Of a stretch of 64,000 nt of DNA, positions 46,020 to 57,136 are shown in pieces; within the stretch, counting starts at the first letter, position 1; each line of letters starts with the position of its first letter. The notes beneath the pieces are model-generated. The model was not told the origin of the DNA and ran no database searches. It was given only the letters and a program-made list of their open reading frames with translations. Made by a program: the position numbers and the translations under genes. The stretch lies in contig JAJNNY010000031.1 in NCBI GenBank assembly GCA_022453515.1, positions 310,001 to 374,000 of the forward strand, given 5' to 3'. Source of the stretch: Astrocystis sublimbata (taxonomy: Eukaryota; Ascomycota; Sordariomycetes; Xylariales; Xylariaceae).

Positions 46020-47061
46020 GTATCATAATTACCAACAAAGTGATACAAAATGTGATCTAGAATGGAGATCCCACCAATTCTAAACGGATAACGAGGGAGG
46101 AAGGGGTCGACTATACAAGCGAATGAATGAATGAACTTTCTCCTCTGCAGCCATTTTCCTTTGGGTCTTTTTGTTTGCGATTCCTTCTTTCAATTGGAAA
46201 GTTATATTCAGGAAGTTTCGGCGAATTTCGTACATCAATAGATAATAGACTTTCAAGATTTTCTTCTTCAGATTCTCATTAGCATCGTAAAAGGCACCCC
46301 TTGCTATCATTGTTACTTTTTCGTGCATTCAAGTCATACCCACTATGCAGGATTTCCAAGAGAATGAGGGGAGTCAAGATTAAGCCAGGTTGCTTGCGGT
46401 TGATCTGATCTCAGGACTTGGCATCGGATCCTGTAAAGTCAAAGAATTTTAACATTGTGACGGACACCAAAATTAGTCTGCATCATGTTCAGACTTGATA
46501 CCAAACAAGCGAACTTTCAAGACACTTATATGCATCCATGAGGGGCTAATTACTTATTAACATGTTATGAGCAAGTATGGATCATATTCGACGACAGATA
46601 ATTGGAAACATCGACGGGCCATGCATTATGTCATTATTGTATAGGAACCTCCGGATTATATCAAGCTTTACGTTCTAAGCCCTAGCCTCGTTGCAATCAG
46701 TGTAACTATGATCTGTATCAGAGGTAGCACTGGCCATTTAGATGGCCCTACATAGGTACTTCTAGGTCTGCCCGAGGAACGAACCTACAGGGTGATGCAG
46801 GTATTACCTACAGGTAGGTAACAAATGGGGTTTAGCGTATTGGTGGTGATGTTCTGTGCGCCAGAAGCTCCCCCAGCCTCCCAGTTGTGCCCATGTGCTT
46901 AGGCTCGGGGTAACAACCGGGGCCCTCTAAACTAACCCCTGTCGACTCTACACGACATTACCAATAAGGCCATGTGCTAAGGCGCGTTAGACGCGCCCTT
47001 TACTCCTCGCCTATCCTGCGTAAACGCTATCCGACCTTTTGCTCCATATCACGGAATACGC
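46020..47061. other. intergenic at the right edge of the island
   Basis: No gene recognised. Conserved housekeeping-type genes resume to the right. Confidence 0.4.
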
Positions 47062-48303
47062 ATGGCCAAGTCTACTGGTATATCGGGCAGTGCCCAGCAG
47101 ACGCAAGTCGTCAAGCTCGAAGCTCTCGACGCGTCACAGTCGTATTTCTCTCAAGTTCCGAACTTCAGGCCGAACGATGACGCTGGCTTCGAGGAAGAGT
47201 TTGGCCGTTTCGCGTCATCACAGAATATGACCCCTGGCTCAAGTGCCTGGCGGCAGCAACGCACGAAGGCAATTCGCCGTAAGTCATTACTATGGTCATA
47301 TTATGTGCCAGCTATACTAGTTTGCCATAATGGATGGCGCTGTTCTTCTTATTCTCTCAATAGAGCTTATACAGTTTTGTGGCAATCAAGCAAGTATTGA
47401 ATTTAGTTTTATATAGATGAGGTGATATTCCATTATTCGCAACAAGTCAAATCCGAGGACGATGAAGTAAGCGATCACAACAAGGTTAAGAAAGAGGACG
47501 GCGCTCCAGCCCGCTCCAGCGAAAAGAAGCGGCTACAGCAGAATCTCCAGGTATACCAGAACATGTGCCGCGAGGTTGGCCTTGAGCCGCTCAATACGAT
47601 TGATGGATGTGTGGCGAATCTGAAAAGCAAGCTGGTGAATATTGTCGACTATATCGACGCTAAGCGACACGGCAGCGGGGTCGTCGTGTGGGAGCCAGAG
47701 AAGTTTGAAGCCTTCAAGCGCTACACCCTCACTCCCCATAAGCGAATCGACCAAAAGGAGGCTGCAAGAGGGGATGGTTTTCTCGCAGCTCTGCTACAAA
47801 ACCTCAGAGGCAAGAAAGCTGTTGAGACGTATAAGCGGCGGCGGGACGCTGCAGCGATAGCCAGGGACCAACATACAAATCACGCCTCAGGGGTCAAGCA
47901 AGAACCATGTTTGGGCGACACAGACAGAAGCGTCAAGCAGCAGTGCCAAGTGATTTCTATTCATGGGTCGGAGTCTGACTTGACATCATCACCGGAGCGA
48001 AACCTCGAAGAGGAGTCGGTCGCCGGCGGGGGACACGAAGTCGTTCCCATTCACGATTCAGAATCTAATTTCTCGTCGCCTGATCGGACCACCAGAGAGG
48101 GCATTGCCGACGTGCGTGCGGAAAGTCCTGCTAGCAGCATTGCGTCTTTGTTGCCCGATGAGATCCCATGCTCCTCGCAGAAACGGGTCAAGCGTAAGGT
48201 ACACGCCGCAACGCAAATGGCGGATTGTTCTTCTGACGACGAGCTCCCCTCGACACCTGCGTTCAAGCGTTTCCGAAATACGACATCTCCAGAGTTGTAT
48301 TAG
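47062..48303 (+). CDS. conserved fungal protein, unknown function
   Basis: Exons are 47062-47278 and 47417-48303 with a 138-nt intron (GTAAGT donor, ATATAG acceptor, phase 1), giving 367 residues. The conserved core lies in the middle: SAWRQQRTKAIR at the end of exon 1, EVIFHYSQ, then NLQVYQNMCREVGLEPLNTI, DGCVANLKSKLVNIVDYIDA and a kinked block with WEPEKFEAFKRYTL. It looks all-helical. The C-terminal third is acidic and Ser-rich with two related HGSESDLTSSPE/HDSESNFSSPD segments and ends in a basic, Ser/Pro-rich tail (KRVKRKVHAATQ), suggesting a nuclear protein. I recognise the pattern as widespread in filamentous ascomycetes but know no function. Confidence 0.75.
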
Positions 48304-48703
48304 GAGGGGAGGGGAGGGCGTGTTAAAAAGCAGGCAGCTGTCGGGTTCTTGATATAGCAAAATCATGACTAGTCTATTATAATGAAAAAGGCCTAATATA
48401 ATTCCAGGTCACCCATACGGCGCACAATCATCGCCACAAACACACATTGCTGTATGCCGCATTGCTATTCGCGCTGGTCTTGGCTGCCCTGGGCTAGTGG
48501 CTGGGTATGGTAGTATACCCCCCATATAGGGGCATGTGCTTCGCCTGCCTCAGCGACTTTATTCAGATCGAAATTGTATGAAGAGCGACCAGTAGGCCGT
48601 CTAAAGATCATACGAAATTCACCGAACTTGTAAATAACCGGCCTTGAGACATCCAGATGATGCTCCCCCGGGTCCACATGGCACTTGACTTCATGTACCA
48701 ACC
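48304..48703. other. convergent intergenic, nothing recognised
   Basis: Shared 3' flank of the unknown gene (+) and the mannosidase gene (-). Confidence 0.4.
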
Positions 48704-50631
48704 TCACTGTCCACTTCTGCTCCATCCAGTCGGCCATTTAACCTCAATTACTGGGAGAACATGCGCTTCTGTGTTGAACACAACTTCGGTAAGAGTAATG
48801 AAGTCAGTAGGGCTGAACAGAAGGTATAGGTACTTGAGAGTTTCTGCCTATGAATCCGCATCGAGGTTAGCTATCATATACTTGAAGGTGAGGTATTATG
48901 AGGGCTACTATTGCTGGATGCTGTCATGACTTACCAGCCAAAAGCTCTCCATGTTATCCCTCAATGGCGGCGGGACTGTATTCACATCATTCACAGACGT
49001 ATAGTCTTGCTTTTTGCCGGCTTTGGTGTGCTTCTCGAATGCCTTGAATATTTTCCAACCCCATTCACGATATACCGGGTCTTCGGTAATGCGCCACATC
49101 ATAAACAGGCTCTCGACAGTCTCGGGTCGTTGCAAGTTATGTGCATCTAGAGGTTTGATGATATAGTCCTTCTTCCAAGCTGCTAGGGAGTTCTTCGTGG
49201 GCACTAGAGGTCGATCCCCGGGTGCTGGACGGAGATCTCCCTCGTCAGCGTGGAACCCCGCAATCTCGGGCGCAAGCCCTGTCTTTGTTACTGCATACAT
49301 CCCCCAGCATGTTTTCATCAGATCCTTCGCGAGTTGGATTTGGCCCTCTTTCTTATCGTCCCAGCTTGGCCATGTGCGTGCCTTGGACAGTGTATGGCCT
49401 CGCGTAGCACCAAGAACTATCAATCCGGGAAGGAAACAGACGAGATGGTCCATCTTGGGCGACACTGGTCCGCCGATTCCTTGTGGAAGCTCAGCGACAA
49501 ACTTGAGACCTGAGTGCTTGGTCTTGGTGATGAGGTGCTTTTGGATCCCCTCCAAAGCCTCTTCCCACATTTCGAGGTACACTGGCTCCCGTCCAGAGGT
49601 CTGAAGGTATTGCTTGACAAGGTATTCTTCAACGTGTTAGCAATCTCCTACTAGATTGTGGTATGGTGCAAACTCGAACCGTAATATGAGTCCCCACGGC
49701 TTCCAAGTCGAATCTCTTGACGTAAATCTCCCTGACTCTGGATGGACGAAGATAGGTACCAAGCCGTCTCGAGCGCGATTGTTGTCAAGGACCTTCATCA
49801 CCCTTTCGGCCTTCCGCCAGTATGTGTCATTCCCTGTTAGGTAGGACAAATATTTCATTTCGAGCTGTAGAGTACTCGCCTCCGCCGTAGAGGATGAGCC
49901 CCCGTCTGCATGCGATCGTATACCTTCTGCTTTCGAAAGATGTACACTAGCATAAGGAATGCCCGAGCGCGACTCGTAAGCGGGTAGCAGCCTGTCGGCG
50001 AGCTCAATTGCTTTGGCAAGATACACGAAATCTCTGCGAGATGCAGCGTGTGGCAGTTTTATACTGAGGTAGTGTGCGGACAGTAATCCGCCGAGCATAC
50101 GGATAGTCGTCTCGAAAGTGTTTACGTCTTGGTCTTGATCGTAGCTTAGGTTGCGTTGCAACCATTTTCGAGGCTCGGCTAGACGGTCGGTGAGGTTCAT
50201 GAGCATGATCGTGTCAAGACTATCGACGATAATCCATCCTAATCCATTTGGGCTCATCTGGGAACCTTTCCCCGAAACTGGATGATATCGGTCAATACCT
50301 GTTGTGATGCACAGTCAGTATCGTAACACCAAACTTTGGTCAACGACGAACCCCAGGCATTATCCAAGTACGCATCCCAGCTTGTGATGAATGCGCTCTT
50401 GACTTGTTCTCGTCTAGCATCCCAATTCGCATAGTTCCCGACATGGTGATAGAGACCAATGGGATCGTCCCTCGTCCATTTGAACAGAAGTATCATAAAT
50501 GACAGAACTAGAACCAATAATATGCTTCGGAGCCCAAATAAGGGTTTCAAAAAAGAGGGAGCACGAGGATGTGGCGAGCCACGACGCACAGTCCTTTTTG
50601 CCCTTCGAATTTTTGCCTTTCGAACCGCCAT
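48704..50631 (-). CDS. class I alpha-1,2-mannosidase (GH47), one frameshift
   Basis: GH47 enzymes trim alpha-1,2-linked mannose from N-glycans in the ER and Golgi. Four exons, 50631-50352, 50298-49680, 49626-48935 and 48847-48704, with introns of 53, 53 and 87 nt (GTTCGT, GTTCGA and GTAAGT donors). A type II membrane topology is visible: a basic cytosolic tail ([17 protein letters not shown]) and one hydrophobic anchor ([17 protein letters not shown]). Family motifs are [99 protein letters not shown] (observed [14 protein letters not shown]) and the C-terminal NTEAHVLP with the calcium-binding Thr. The frame is broken once, near 49715-49722 between SGRFTS and EIRLGSRG. One extra A in TCAAGAG restores every downstream phase. 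About 577 residues if read through. Otherwise pristine, so a sequencing error or a very recent mutation is likely. Confidence 0.85.
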
Positions 50632-51184
50632 GATTGCTTCTTCTAGTGGCTTGTGAGGCTATCTAGAGCGCATTAGATTCGAAGATGGCAAAACAAGATT
50701 AGGGATTGACAAAGAAAATGTTGGTAGAAATAGAACAATGCGCCACCCCTGTACTGATAACATGGGATAAACCAACCAGGAGTCATACCATTCCAGCAAG
50801 CCCAAATGCCCGCACATTAAGGGCTACCGAGGGATACACAGTGCTAGTGAAAAAGCTTTGCATAACCATCCAACAGTCTGCTTCGGAAAGCCAGAATCAG
50901 GGCTCGGTCAAGCCGTCATCGAAGCCTCAAAGCGCGGGTTTACCGATGCCATCCGCTGGCCCCGTCGAATGGGGATAAGTCTGAATATCCAGGCATGCGG
51001 TGGAAGGATTTAATGATCATTAACCCATTAATATGAAATGAAACACGATCTATTCGCAGTAAGACATAAAACGAATATCATGTAATGATGATTACACCAC
51101 TATTGACTCCGAACATACTTTCGTTAGTAGAACCGACAGACTCATATACCTCTGAACTCCAACTATCTATCGGTTTAACGTTCT
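50632..51184. other. intergenic, nothing recognised
   Basis: Promoter side of the mannosidase gene and 3' flank of the carboxylesterase gene. No supported feature. Confidence 0.4.
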
Positions 51185-53347
51185 TTATACTTCCTTTTGC
51201 GGGACCCTCGCGGAGACCGATCGCCAGAACTCACAGCGATCACCACGGTTTCCCTCCCAAGTGATAGAATTGGCCAGACTGAAAGTATTCACGACGCCGG
51301 GACCCGACCGAACATAGTAGGCCAGAGTATCTGTGACCGTGACAAGGCTCACTTCTCCTCCAGTGGTGTTCAGATTCATGAGCACGGGGTTACTGTGCGT
51401 GAACCGGGGCCAGTCGATGATACTGTTGTTTCCGGCGACGGGCACGGAGGCGTTGGCATATTGTCCCATGGCGTCCGCCACGGGGATCACAGGTGTGTTG
51501 TTGATGATGAAGTTCCCCCACATCCTCTGCATGGCGTGACGGAAGTCGGCGGCGGGCGTCGACGCACCAACTGCGAAGTACGCGCTCAGGTCCGCGCCGT
51601 GGTATGATGGCGTCACTGAATACTGGTACCGCCAGGCAGACCTGCACCCCGTGCTGAAGGCCTCGGCGATCCACTGTGATGGACAGTCGAAGACAGTCTC
51701 GGCCGCGAGGTTGAAGGTTGATTGCTGGATACCGGTCGCTATGCCGGATTGCGTTAACGCCGTCGGCCCGGTGTGCCCAAGTGTATCGAAGACGACGCCG
51801 TCGCCATCGGGTGGGACCTCGTCTGGAATGTGATAGATCGTGTTGAGACGGTTAACATCTTCGGGTGTGAATAGGGGGAACGTCTGAGCGATAAAGTCGT
51901 CATATTGCGCCCGTGTAGAGACGTTGGGGTTGAATAGGGGAGCCCCATCATTTCCGTTGTTCTGATCTAGCTTGTTAGCAGATGGTGTTACTGAGCCAGT
52001 GTGGCATGATTTTTAAGACTCACGCCAACGAGAACACGCTTTCCAGCCAGTTTTGCACCTGACAGCTGTGTGGCTGGTCGTTCCCGAATGTAGTCGTCGT
52101 CAATAACAGGCAGGAAGGCAAAGCTGCCGAAATATCCTAGTGTCGTTGAAACAGTCCCGCTAGCATTTTGCAACACCTTAGTGTCCGCAGCCACGAGACA
52201 GTCAAATGTTGTCTTGTTCTGGGTCGGTTCACTGCAGCCGACAAGCTCAACGAATTTGTCGTATCGGGCTGTAACAAACGAATTGGAGTAGTTGTAGACC
52301 GTTGGGAAATAGGGGCTGGCAGCGATGATCTGAGTATAACCAAGTTAAACGCTGCTTATTCGACATTGATTTCCCATGTGTTAACATACGTTGTCAAAGA
52401 GCCCCGTCTCCCTCCCGCCGTAGGCCAGGGCGTGGAAGACGGCGGAGGCTGCACCAGAAGATTCACCCCCAACAGTGATGCGATGCGGATCGCCGCCAAA
52501 CTTGGCTATGTGCTGGCGAGTCCATTCAATGGCAAATCTCTGATCAAGCAACCCTGCGTTAAGGCGACCACCCTTCTTGACATCTGGCGACGCGAGGAAG
52601 CCGAAAGCTCCAAGCCGGTACTGTATCTCCACAACGATAAAGCCATTATTATTGGTGTTTATCCAGACACTCGGGTCATACTGTGCTCCAAAGACCGAAT
52701 GACCGCCCCCATCTGAGGTTGCATGGACACTGTCAACCAAACATGCATATCTACGACATGTGTAGACTCGCTGGAAAAGAAGGAGGGTGCTTACGAATCC
52801 ATACTAGAACCGGCAGACTAGTTGCATTAGGCGCGGCATAGACATTGAGATAGAGACAGTCTTCGTTCCCGAACCCTGAGTTGAAACCATATACTTCAGG
52901 CACGCCAAAGGCACCCGTCTGAGGGCACAATGGGGGCCGATCTATTGCTGGGATGACAGCAGAGCTTTCCTGCAGGGGAGGCTCAGGAGCCTGCCATCGA
53001 CGATTCCCAGTCGGTGGTGCAGCATAGCGGATACTAGAGATGGGTTGACAATCAGTATTGAAAATCGGCGTTGATGTTGATGGCTGTAGTGCAGCTGAGT
53101 GATATTCAGACCAGACTCGCAAGCAGCCATGTCGTGGGTGAAGGAAACCGACTTAAAAGAGGCAGCACACATACCTTTTCCAGATGTTAAGATCGTAAGT
53201 CCCATTATAATACCCTTCGTAAGTTGCGTATCCAAGATTGACGATGGGCCCGGAGGCAGTGAGAACGGGCTTGGCGGACCCCCCAATTGCCGCGCAAGCC
53301 ACAGCTATCACCAGCCAAGAGGATCGGCGAAAGACTCCTGCATTCAT
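51185..53347 (-). CDS. secreted type-B carboxylesterase/lipase
   Basis: An alpha/beta-hydrolase of the carboxylesterase type-B family, probably secreted, hydrolysing an unknown ester. Five exons, 53347-53175, 53033-52795, 52712-52390, 52329-52024 and 51961-51185. The four introns of 141, 82, 60 and 62 nt have GTATGT, GTAAGC, GTATGT and GTGAGT donors, and all joins are in frame. The product is 605 residues. A signal peptide is seen (SSWLVIAVACAAIGGSA). Family motifs are SIRYAAPPTGNRRWQAPEPP, GNEDCLYLNVYAP-like (NEDCLYLNVYAA), WIHGGGHSVFG for the oxyanion hole, VEIQYRLGAFGFLAS, FGGDPHRITVGGESSGAASA with the nucleophile Ser, and YHGADLSAYF with the catalytic His. Several NxS/T sites fit a secreted glycoprotein. 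No lesions were seen. Upstream in-frame codons exist, but the ATG at 53347 gives the best signal peptide. Confidence 0.9.
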
Positions 53348-54711
53348 GATGGTCTCCTGAAAGGGAATTTGTCCCAACAGCCAAGTGCAGAAACGTTATT
53401 AAGGTCCCGCGCGTCGACAGTAGGAAGGGAGCCGTTGAAAGAAGTCTTGCATGCAAAGACAGGAGAGTTAGTCGCGCACGGATTGCAGCGCGGCTCTTGT
53501 GTGTAAGCACGATGCTTCAACGCAACATCGCCACCTTCTCCGCTCTGGTACGTCTGGCTAGAGGGAACGATTTCGGAATTTCTGGGGCGAAAAAGAAAAA
53601 AAAGACGAAGAAAACAATAGCGCTAGGTTCCATGTGAGGACCGAGAGGTCAAATTCTTATGGCTTTTGTGGCTGGAATAACACGGTCGCAGGCTGACATG
53701 CGACTTCTCCTTGCACATTTCTCCTCCATCTCGTATAGATTTAGGTAATTATAGATTTATGTAGAAATCCAACAATTTTCTGATATGAAATTATGATCAC
53801 TACACCGTTTGTTTTAGACACGACTCTCGGCTAGAATCATATCACCGCCGGGGCAGATTCCGTCGGAGAAGTTACGACAAGGAGTCCGTCAGGACCTCGT
53901 CGTCTCTCTCATTCGTCTCTCCTCCACTATTAACGAAGGCACTGCGTGAATGTGTCCCAACTTACAACTGAACAATACCCAGGCTGCGTCAATTAATAGA
54001 AAAGTTGGGAAAGACTACCTGTGCAGTAATTGTGGTATAGACTAGATGAAGCACGATTAAGAGTTTCATTTTAGTTTTCCCCCTCCAATAGTCCTTAGCC
54101 CACGTGGAGAATCCCCAGAATCGAATATGTCTCCATATCTATACATATCCCACGCTAAATAGCTGCTTTCGGCAAGCTAAACCCTCTAGTAAATGCTAAT
54201 CGCCCAAGGTGCAGCAGGTGAGTATTTAGTTTCGACCAATTAAGGCGCCTGTAGACATACGCATGCACATATTGTTACCACCCGCGGAACCGCGCGCTTT
54301 CACTTTCACCTTCGCACCCTAACGGGCGACGTCACATTTCCATGTTACCTCTCGAGCTTGTCCCCAATTCCCATATCTCCTCCCACCTATGCCGCACTCC
54401 AATCGTCTCCAAAACACCATCATCTACGCAACATCAGCATCAACATCGGCATCGACATCGACATCCTCATCCTACGCACTACGACCGTGGAATTCTTCAG
54501 CGAGCGAACAAGCACCTCGAGAAAGTTCGCACTGCATTGCCCCAACCACGACATTCATCGATCACCATCATTCATTGCCTATCTGCATGCATGCAGGCGG
54601 CCGTTCCTGCCACGCAACACTTCAAGGCCCTGTTTCTCCGACATTCTCGGAGCCTCGAATACGGCGTGATTGAACAAGACGGGCGTATGGATTGGGGGTG
54701 GCATCTTTTGC
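53348..54711. other. intergenic with possible 5' exons of the gene at 54712
   Basis: The left part holds nothing recognisable. The right part (about 54342-54680) has open plus-strand frames rich in His, Ser and Thr. They include a helical-looking stretch from 54480 (YDRGILQRANKHLEKVRTAL) and, in another frame near 54630, GPVSPTFSEPRIRRD. These may be unresolved 5' exons of the downstream gene. Confidence 0.35.
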
Positions 54712-56802
54712 ATGGCAACCAGGATTCATAATAGTGAATTTCCTATGGTGGAGGAGGATGCAACGGGCCGCAATGCAGGGACCACTGCTAGCGGCCTGGC
54801 GACGCCGTTGACTTCGAGGACAAGGAGTCTCTCGGATGGAGATGGCTCGCAGCTGTCGCCCTCGCCCTTCATTGTGGAGGCCTCGAGACGGACATCCAAG
54901 GACGACAGTGCACTCAAAGACCGCACCGAAGACCCAGCTCCTCCCGTCACACCGCGACGCCCCGACTTCCCCATGCACATGCACAGCTTGTCGCTTCACA
55001 TGCCGCAAAGAGACGCCACCTCACCAGCGCCGCAGTCACCGTATCTGAAACCCGCGCCTTTGTCTCCCAAGCTCGACCATTCTCAGGTCTACGCCTCCCC
55101 GACCAATATCCTGCCCCGACGATCGAGAGGCCTGGACTTCTCCCGTGCGGCCACCAGCCTGCATCACTCCACCCTGGCCGAATCCTCGCCCGAGTCATCA
55201 CCGACCATTGGGAGTCGTGGGATGAACATTCCTCGGCGAGGCACGGGTGAATTCGGCGCAGAGCAGTCGTCCATGTCGTTTCGGTCAATGATGGGCAATC
55301 ACGAGCGCATGCACATGTCTACCTCTGTAGGCAGCACAAATCCAATACTGTCAGATTCCTCCTCGAGTTCCGACGACGACGACCTGATGGATGATGAGAT
55401 GGAGGATGCTATCATCAACACGCCCCAGGTTATCAAGAGCGACGTGCAGTGCCAGAATGTCCACCCTGTCCCTTGGATGCCAGGCGGATCGCCTGCGGTC
55501 AACAGTCTCTCAAGTTTCCGAAGCCGACCCCGCAAGCAGCCAAAGAAGAAGCCACGCGGACTTGCAGCCTTGGGCTTTAATGCGTTGCTATCAAGGTCGC
55601 CCCCCGGTAATAACATGATGAGGGACGCTCCTATGACGCAATCGCGGCGTGAGAGTATCAGTTGGGCCGCCAACCAGCTACACATTTCCGGAAGCGAGAC
55701 GGAGGACAGGGTTGTGGAGACTGGCGATCCAACACCTATAACGCCCGGAAGAGATGGTGTCAGAGGCGTTGTCAAAAGAGTCGTCACTCGTAGAGGCAAT
55801 CTTCTGGTATGTTTTCCCACACACGGTGATGCCGATAATCTTATGCATCGGAGTATATTGACGTACAAACAGCCTAAAACAAAAGGTTTTGCACGTATCC
55901 GTGCAGCCCTTGCAGAGGAAGGTGCCCCGGTCGATTCCGAGGTTCGTCGGGAAGCGGAAGTGATCCGTCAAGTGAGAGAAAGTGACCTGGATCATCTCGA
56001 GCCGAGAACACCTTCTGGACCACCACCACCACTCCCGATAGATACATCCAATGTACCTACAGCACAGTCATCGCCGAAGTTCACTACACCGCAGGAGCCG
56101 TTTGATGAGATACCCGATGATGACTTGATGTCCGACTCGACATTATCCAGCAGTTTCAAGCAGCAGGCCATAAAAAACTCAAAAGGCAAGAACTTTTGGG
56201 AGACATTTTCTGAGACTGGCAGCATCAACGGCACGAGAACCACGCCGCCACCTTCTGTACTCTTGCCAAGAGGCTCGTCGTCGGGCATCAGCGAAGACAT
56301 TAGTATGGATTCGCCGTCCATGTTGACAAGCTCCGGTGCCATGGGCTTGTTTGGACCTGGCATGGGATTCATCAGCCACGGCAGCGAAAACCCAAAATCC
56401 GAAACACCACAGCCAACAGCCTCAACGACTCCATCGCAATCCGGTAGCGTCCCACCCACCGCGGCGGAGATTACACGGAAAATTAATAACAAACGTCGAA
56501 GAGATGACGACTTTGATCCCAATGTCTTTAAACGACGGGCAGTCAGTCCGGGAATGAGCGTTCATAATTCACCCATCATGCAGAGCCCGCTGCAACGTGA
56601 TAACATGCCTTGGGGCTCACGGCCTGGTAGCAACCATGGCGCAGATAAGGCTTCGGGCACGCCCAGTGAGAATGGGAGCTCCGGCGGGAACGCTGGTAAC
56701 GGGTCAAACACAGGGCGACCTATTGCTAGCGCTAAAGGTCGCGTGGGATTCCAGGGCATGAACGATACCAACGATGGCTTGATGCGGATGTCGATTGAAT
56801 GA
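54712..56802 (+). CDS. large Ser/Pro-rich conserved fungal protein, unknown function
   Basis: One long frame with an internal 66-nt intron at 55807-55872 (GTATGT donor, TTGACG branch site, ACAG acceptor). The intron is divisible by three and stop-free, so it is easily mistaken for coding sequence. Spliced, it reads VTRRGNLLPKTKGFARIRAA, giving 674 residues from the ATG at 54712. Conserved-looking blocks are WMPGGSPAVNSLSSF, KKKPRGLAALGFNALLSRSP, RRESISWAANQLHISGSE, AALAEEGAPVDSEVRREAEV with IRQVRESDLDHLEPR, FDEIPDDDLMSDS, FKQQAIKNSKGKNFWETFSE and ITRKINNKRRRDDDFDPNVF. An acidic run (SDSSSSSDDDDLMDDEMED) and many SP/TP sites suggest a regulated nuclear protein. I recognise the pattern as widespread in Pezizomycotina but know no function. 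The true start may lie in upstream exons. Confidence 0.75.
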   Translation: MATRIHNSEFPMVEEDATGRNAGTTASGLATPLTSRTRSLSDGDGSQLSPSPFIVEASRRTSKDDSALKDRTEDPAPPVTPRRPDFPMHMHSLSLHMPQRDATSPAPQSPYLKPAPLSPKLDHSQVYASPTNILPRRSRGLDFSRAATSLHHSTLAESSPESSPTIGSRGMNIPRRGTGEFGAEQSSMSFRSMMGNHERMHMSTSVGSTNPILSDSSSSSDDDDLMDDEMEDAIINTPQVIKSDVQCQNVHPVPWMPGGSPAVNSLSSFRSRPRKQPKKKPRGLAALGFNALLSRSPPGNNMMRDAPMTQSRRESISWAANQLHISGSETEDRVVETGDPTPITPGRDGVRGVVKRVVTRRGNLLVCFPTHGDADNLMHRSILTYKQPKTKGFARIRAALAEEGAPVDSEVRREAEVIRQVRESDLDHLEPRTPSGPPPPLPIDTSNVPTAQSSPKFTTPQEPFDEIPDDDLMSDSTLSSSFKQQAIKNSKGKNFWETFSETGSINGTRTTPPPSVLLPRGSSSGISEDISMDSPSMLTSSGAMGLFGPGMGFISHGSENPKSETPQPTASTTPSQSGSVPPTAAEITRKINNKRRRDDDFDPNVFKRRAVSPGMSVHNSPIMQSPLQRDNMPWGSRPGSNHGADKASGTPSENGSSGGNAGNGSNTGRPIASAKGRVGFQGMNDTNDGLMRMSIE

Positions 56803-57136
56803 GTCGACCTCATAAAGGACTGTCTCATCTTCATATACAACCATTAGTGGTACCTCATTCTTAGAGCATCTTTTGCTTTATATCTTGTGATTATAGTACG
56901 GCGATCAACAGACGACGCAGTAGCTGGCCGATTCTGACTATATCAGCCACAAGACTCACAAACTTAGAAACAGCAGTTGCGGTTGCGGTTGATCGCACCC
57001 ATTGAACAGGTTTCTATAATGAATATTGACTCACGAGTAATGAAAACTTTTTACATCTAATACGTCTCTATTCCTGTTCTGAGTGTACTCTATGGTCTTC
57101 GATGTGATTACAGTGACACCAATATGTTACTTACAG
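56803..57136. other. convergent intergenic, nothing recognised
   Basis: Shared 3' flank of the large unknown gene (+) and the DNA glycosylase gene (-). Confidence 0.4.

Noticed and set aside
54439..54475. ATC-rich short tandem words as a microsatellite
   Set aside because: Copies are too imperfect and short to call a repeat with confidence.
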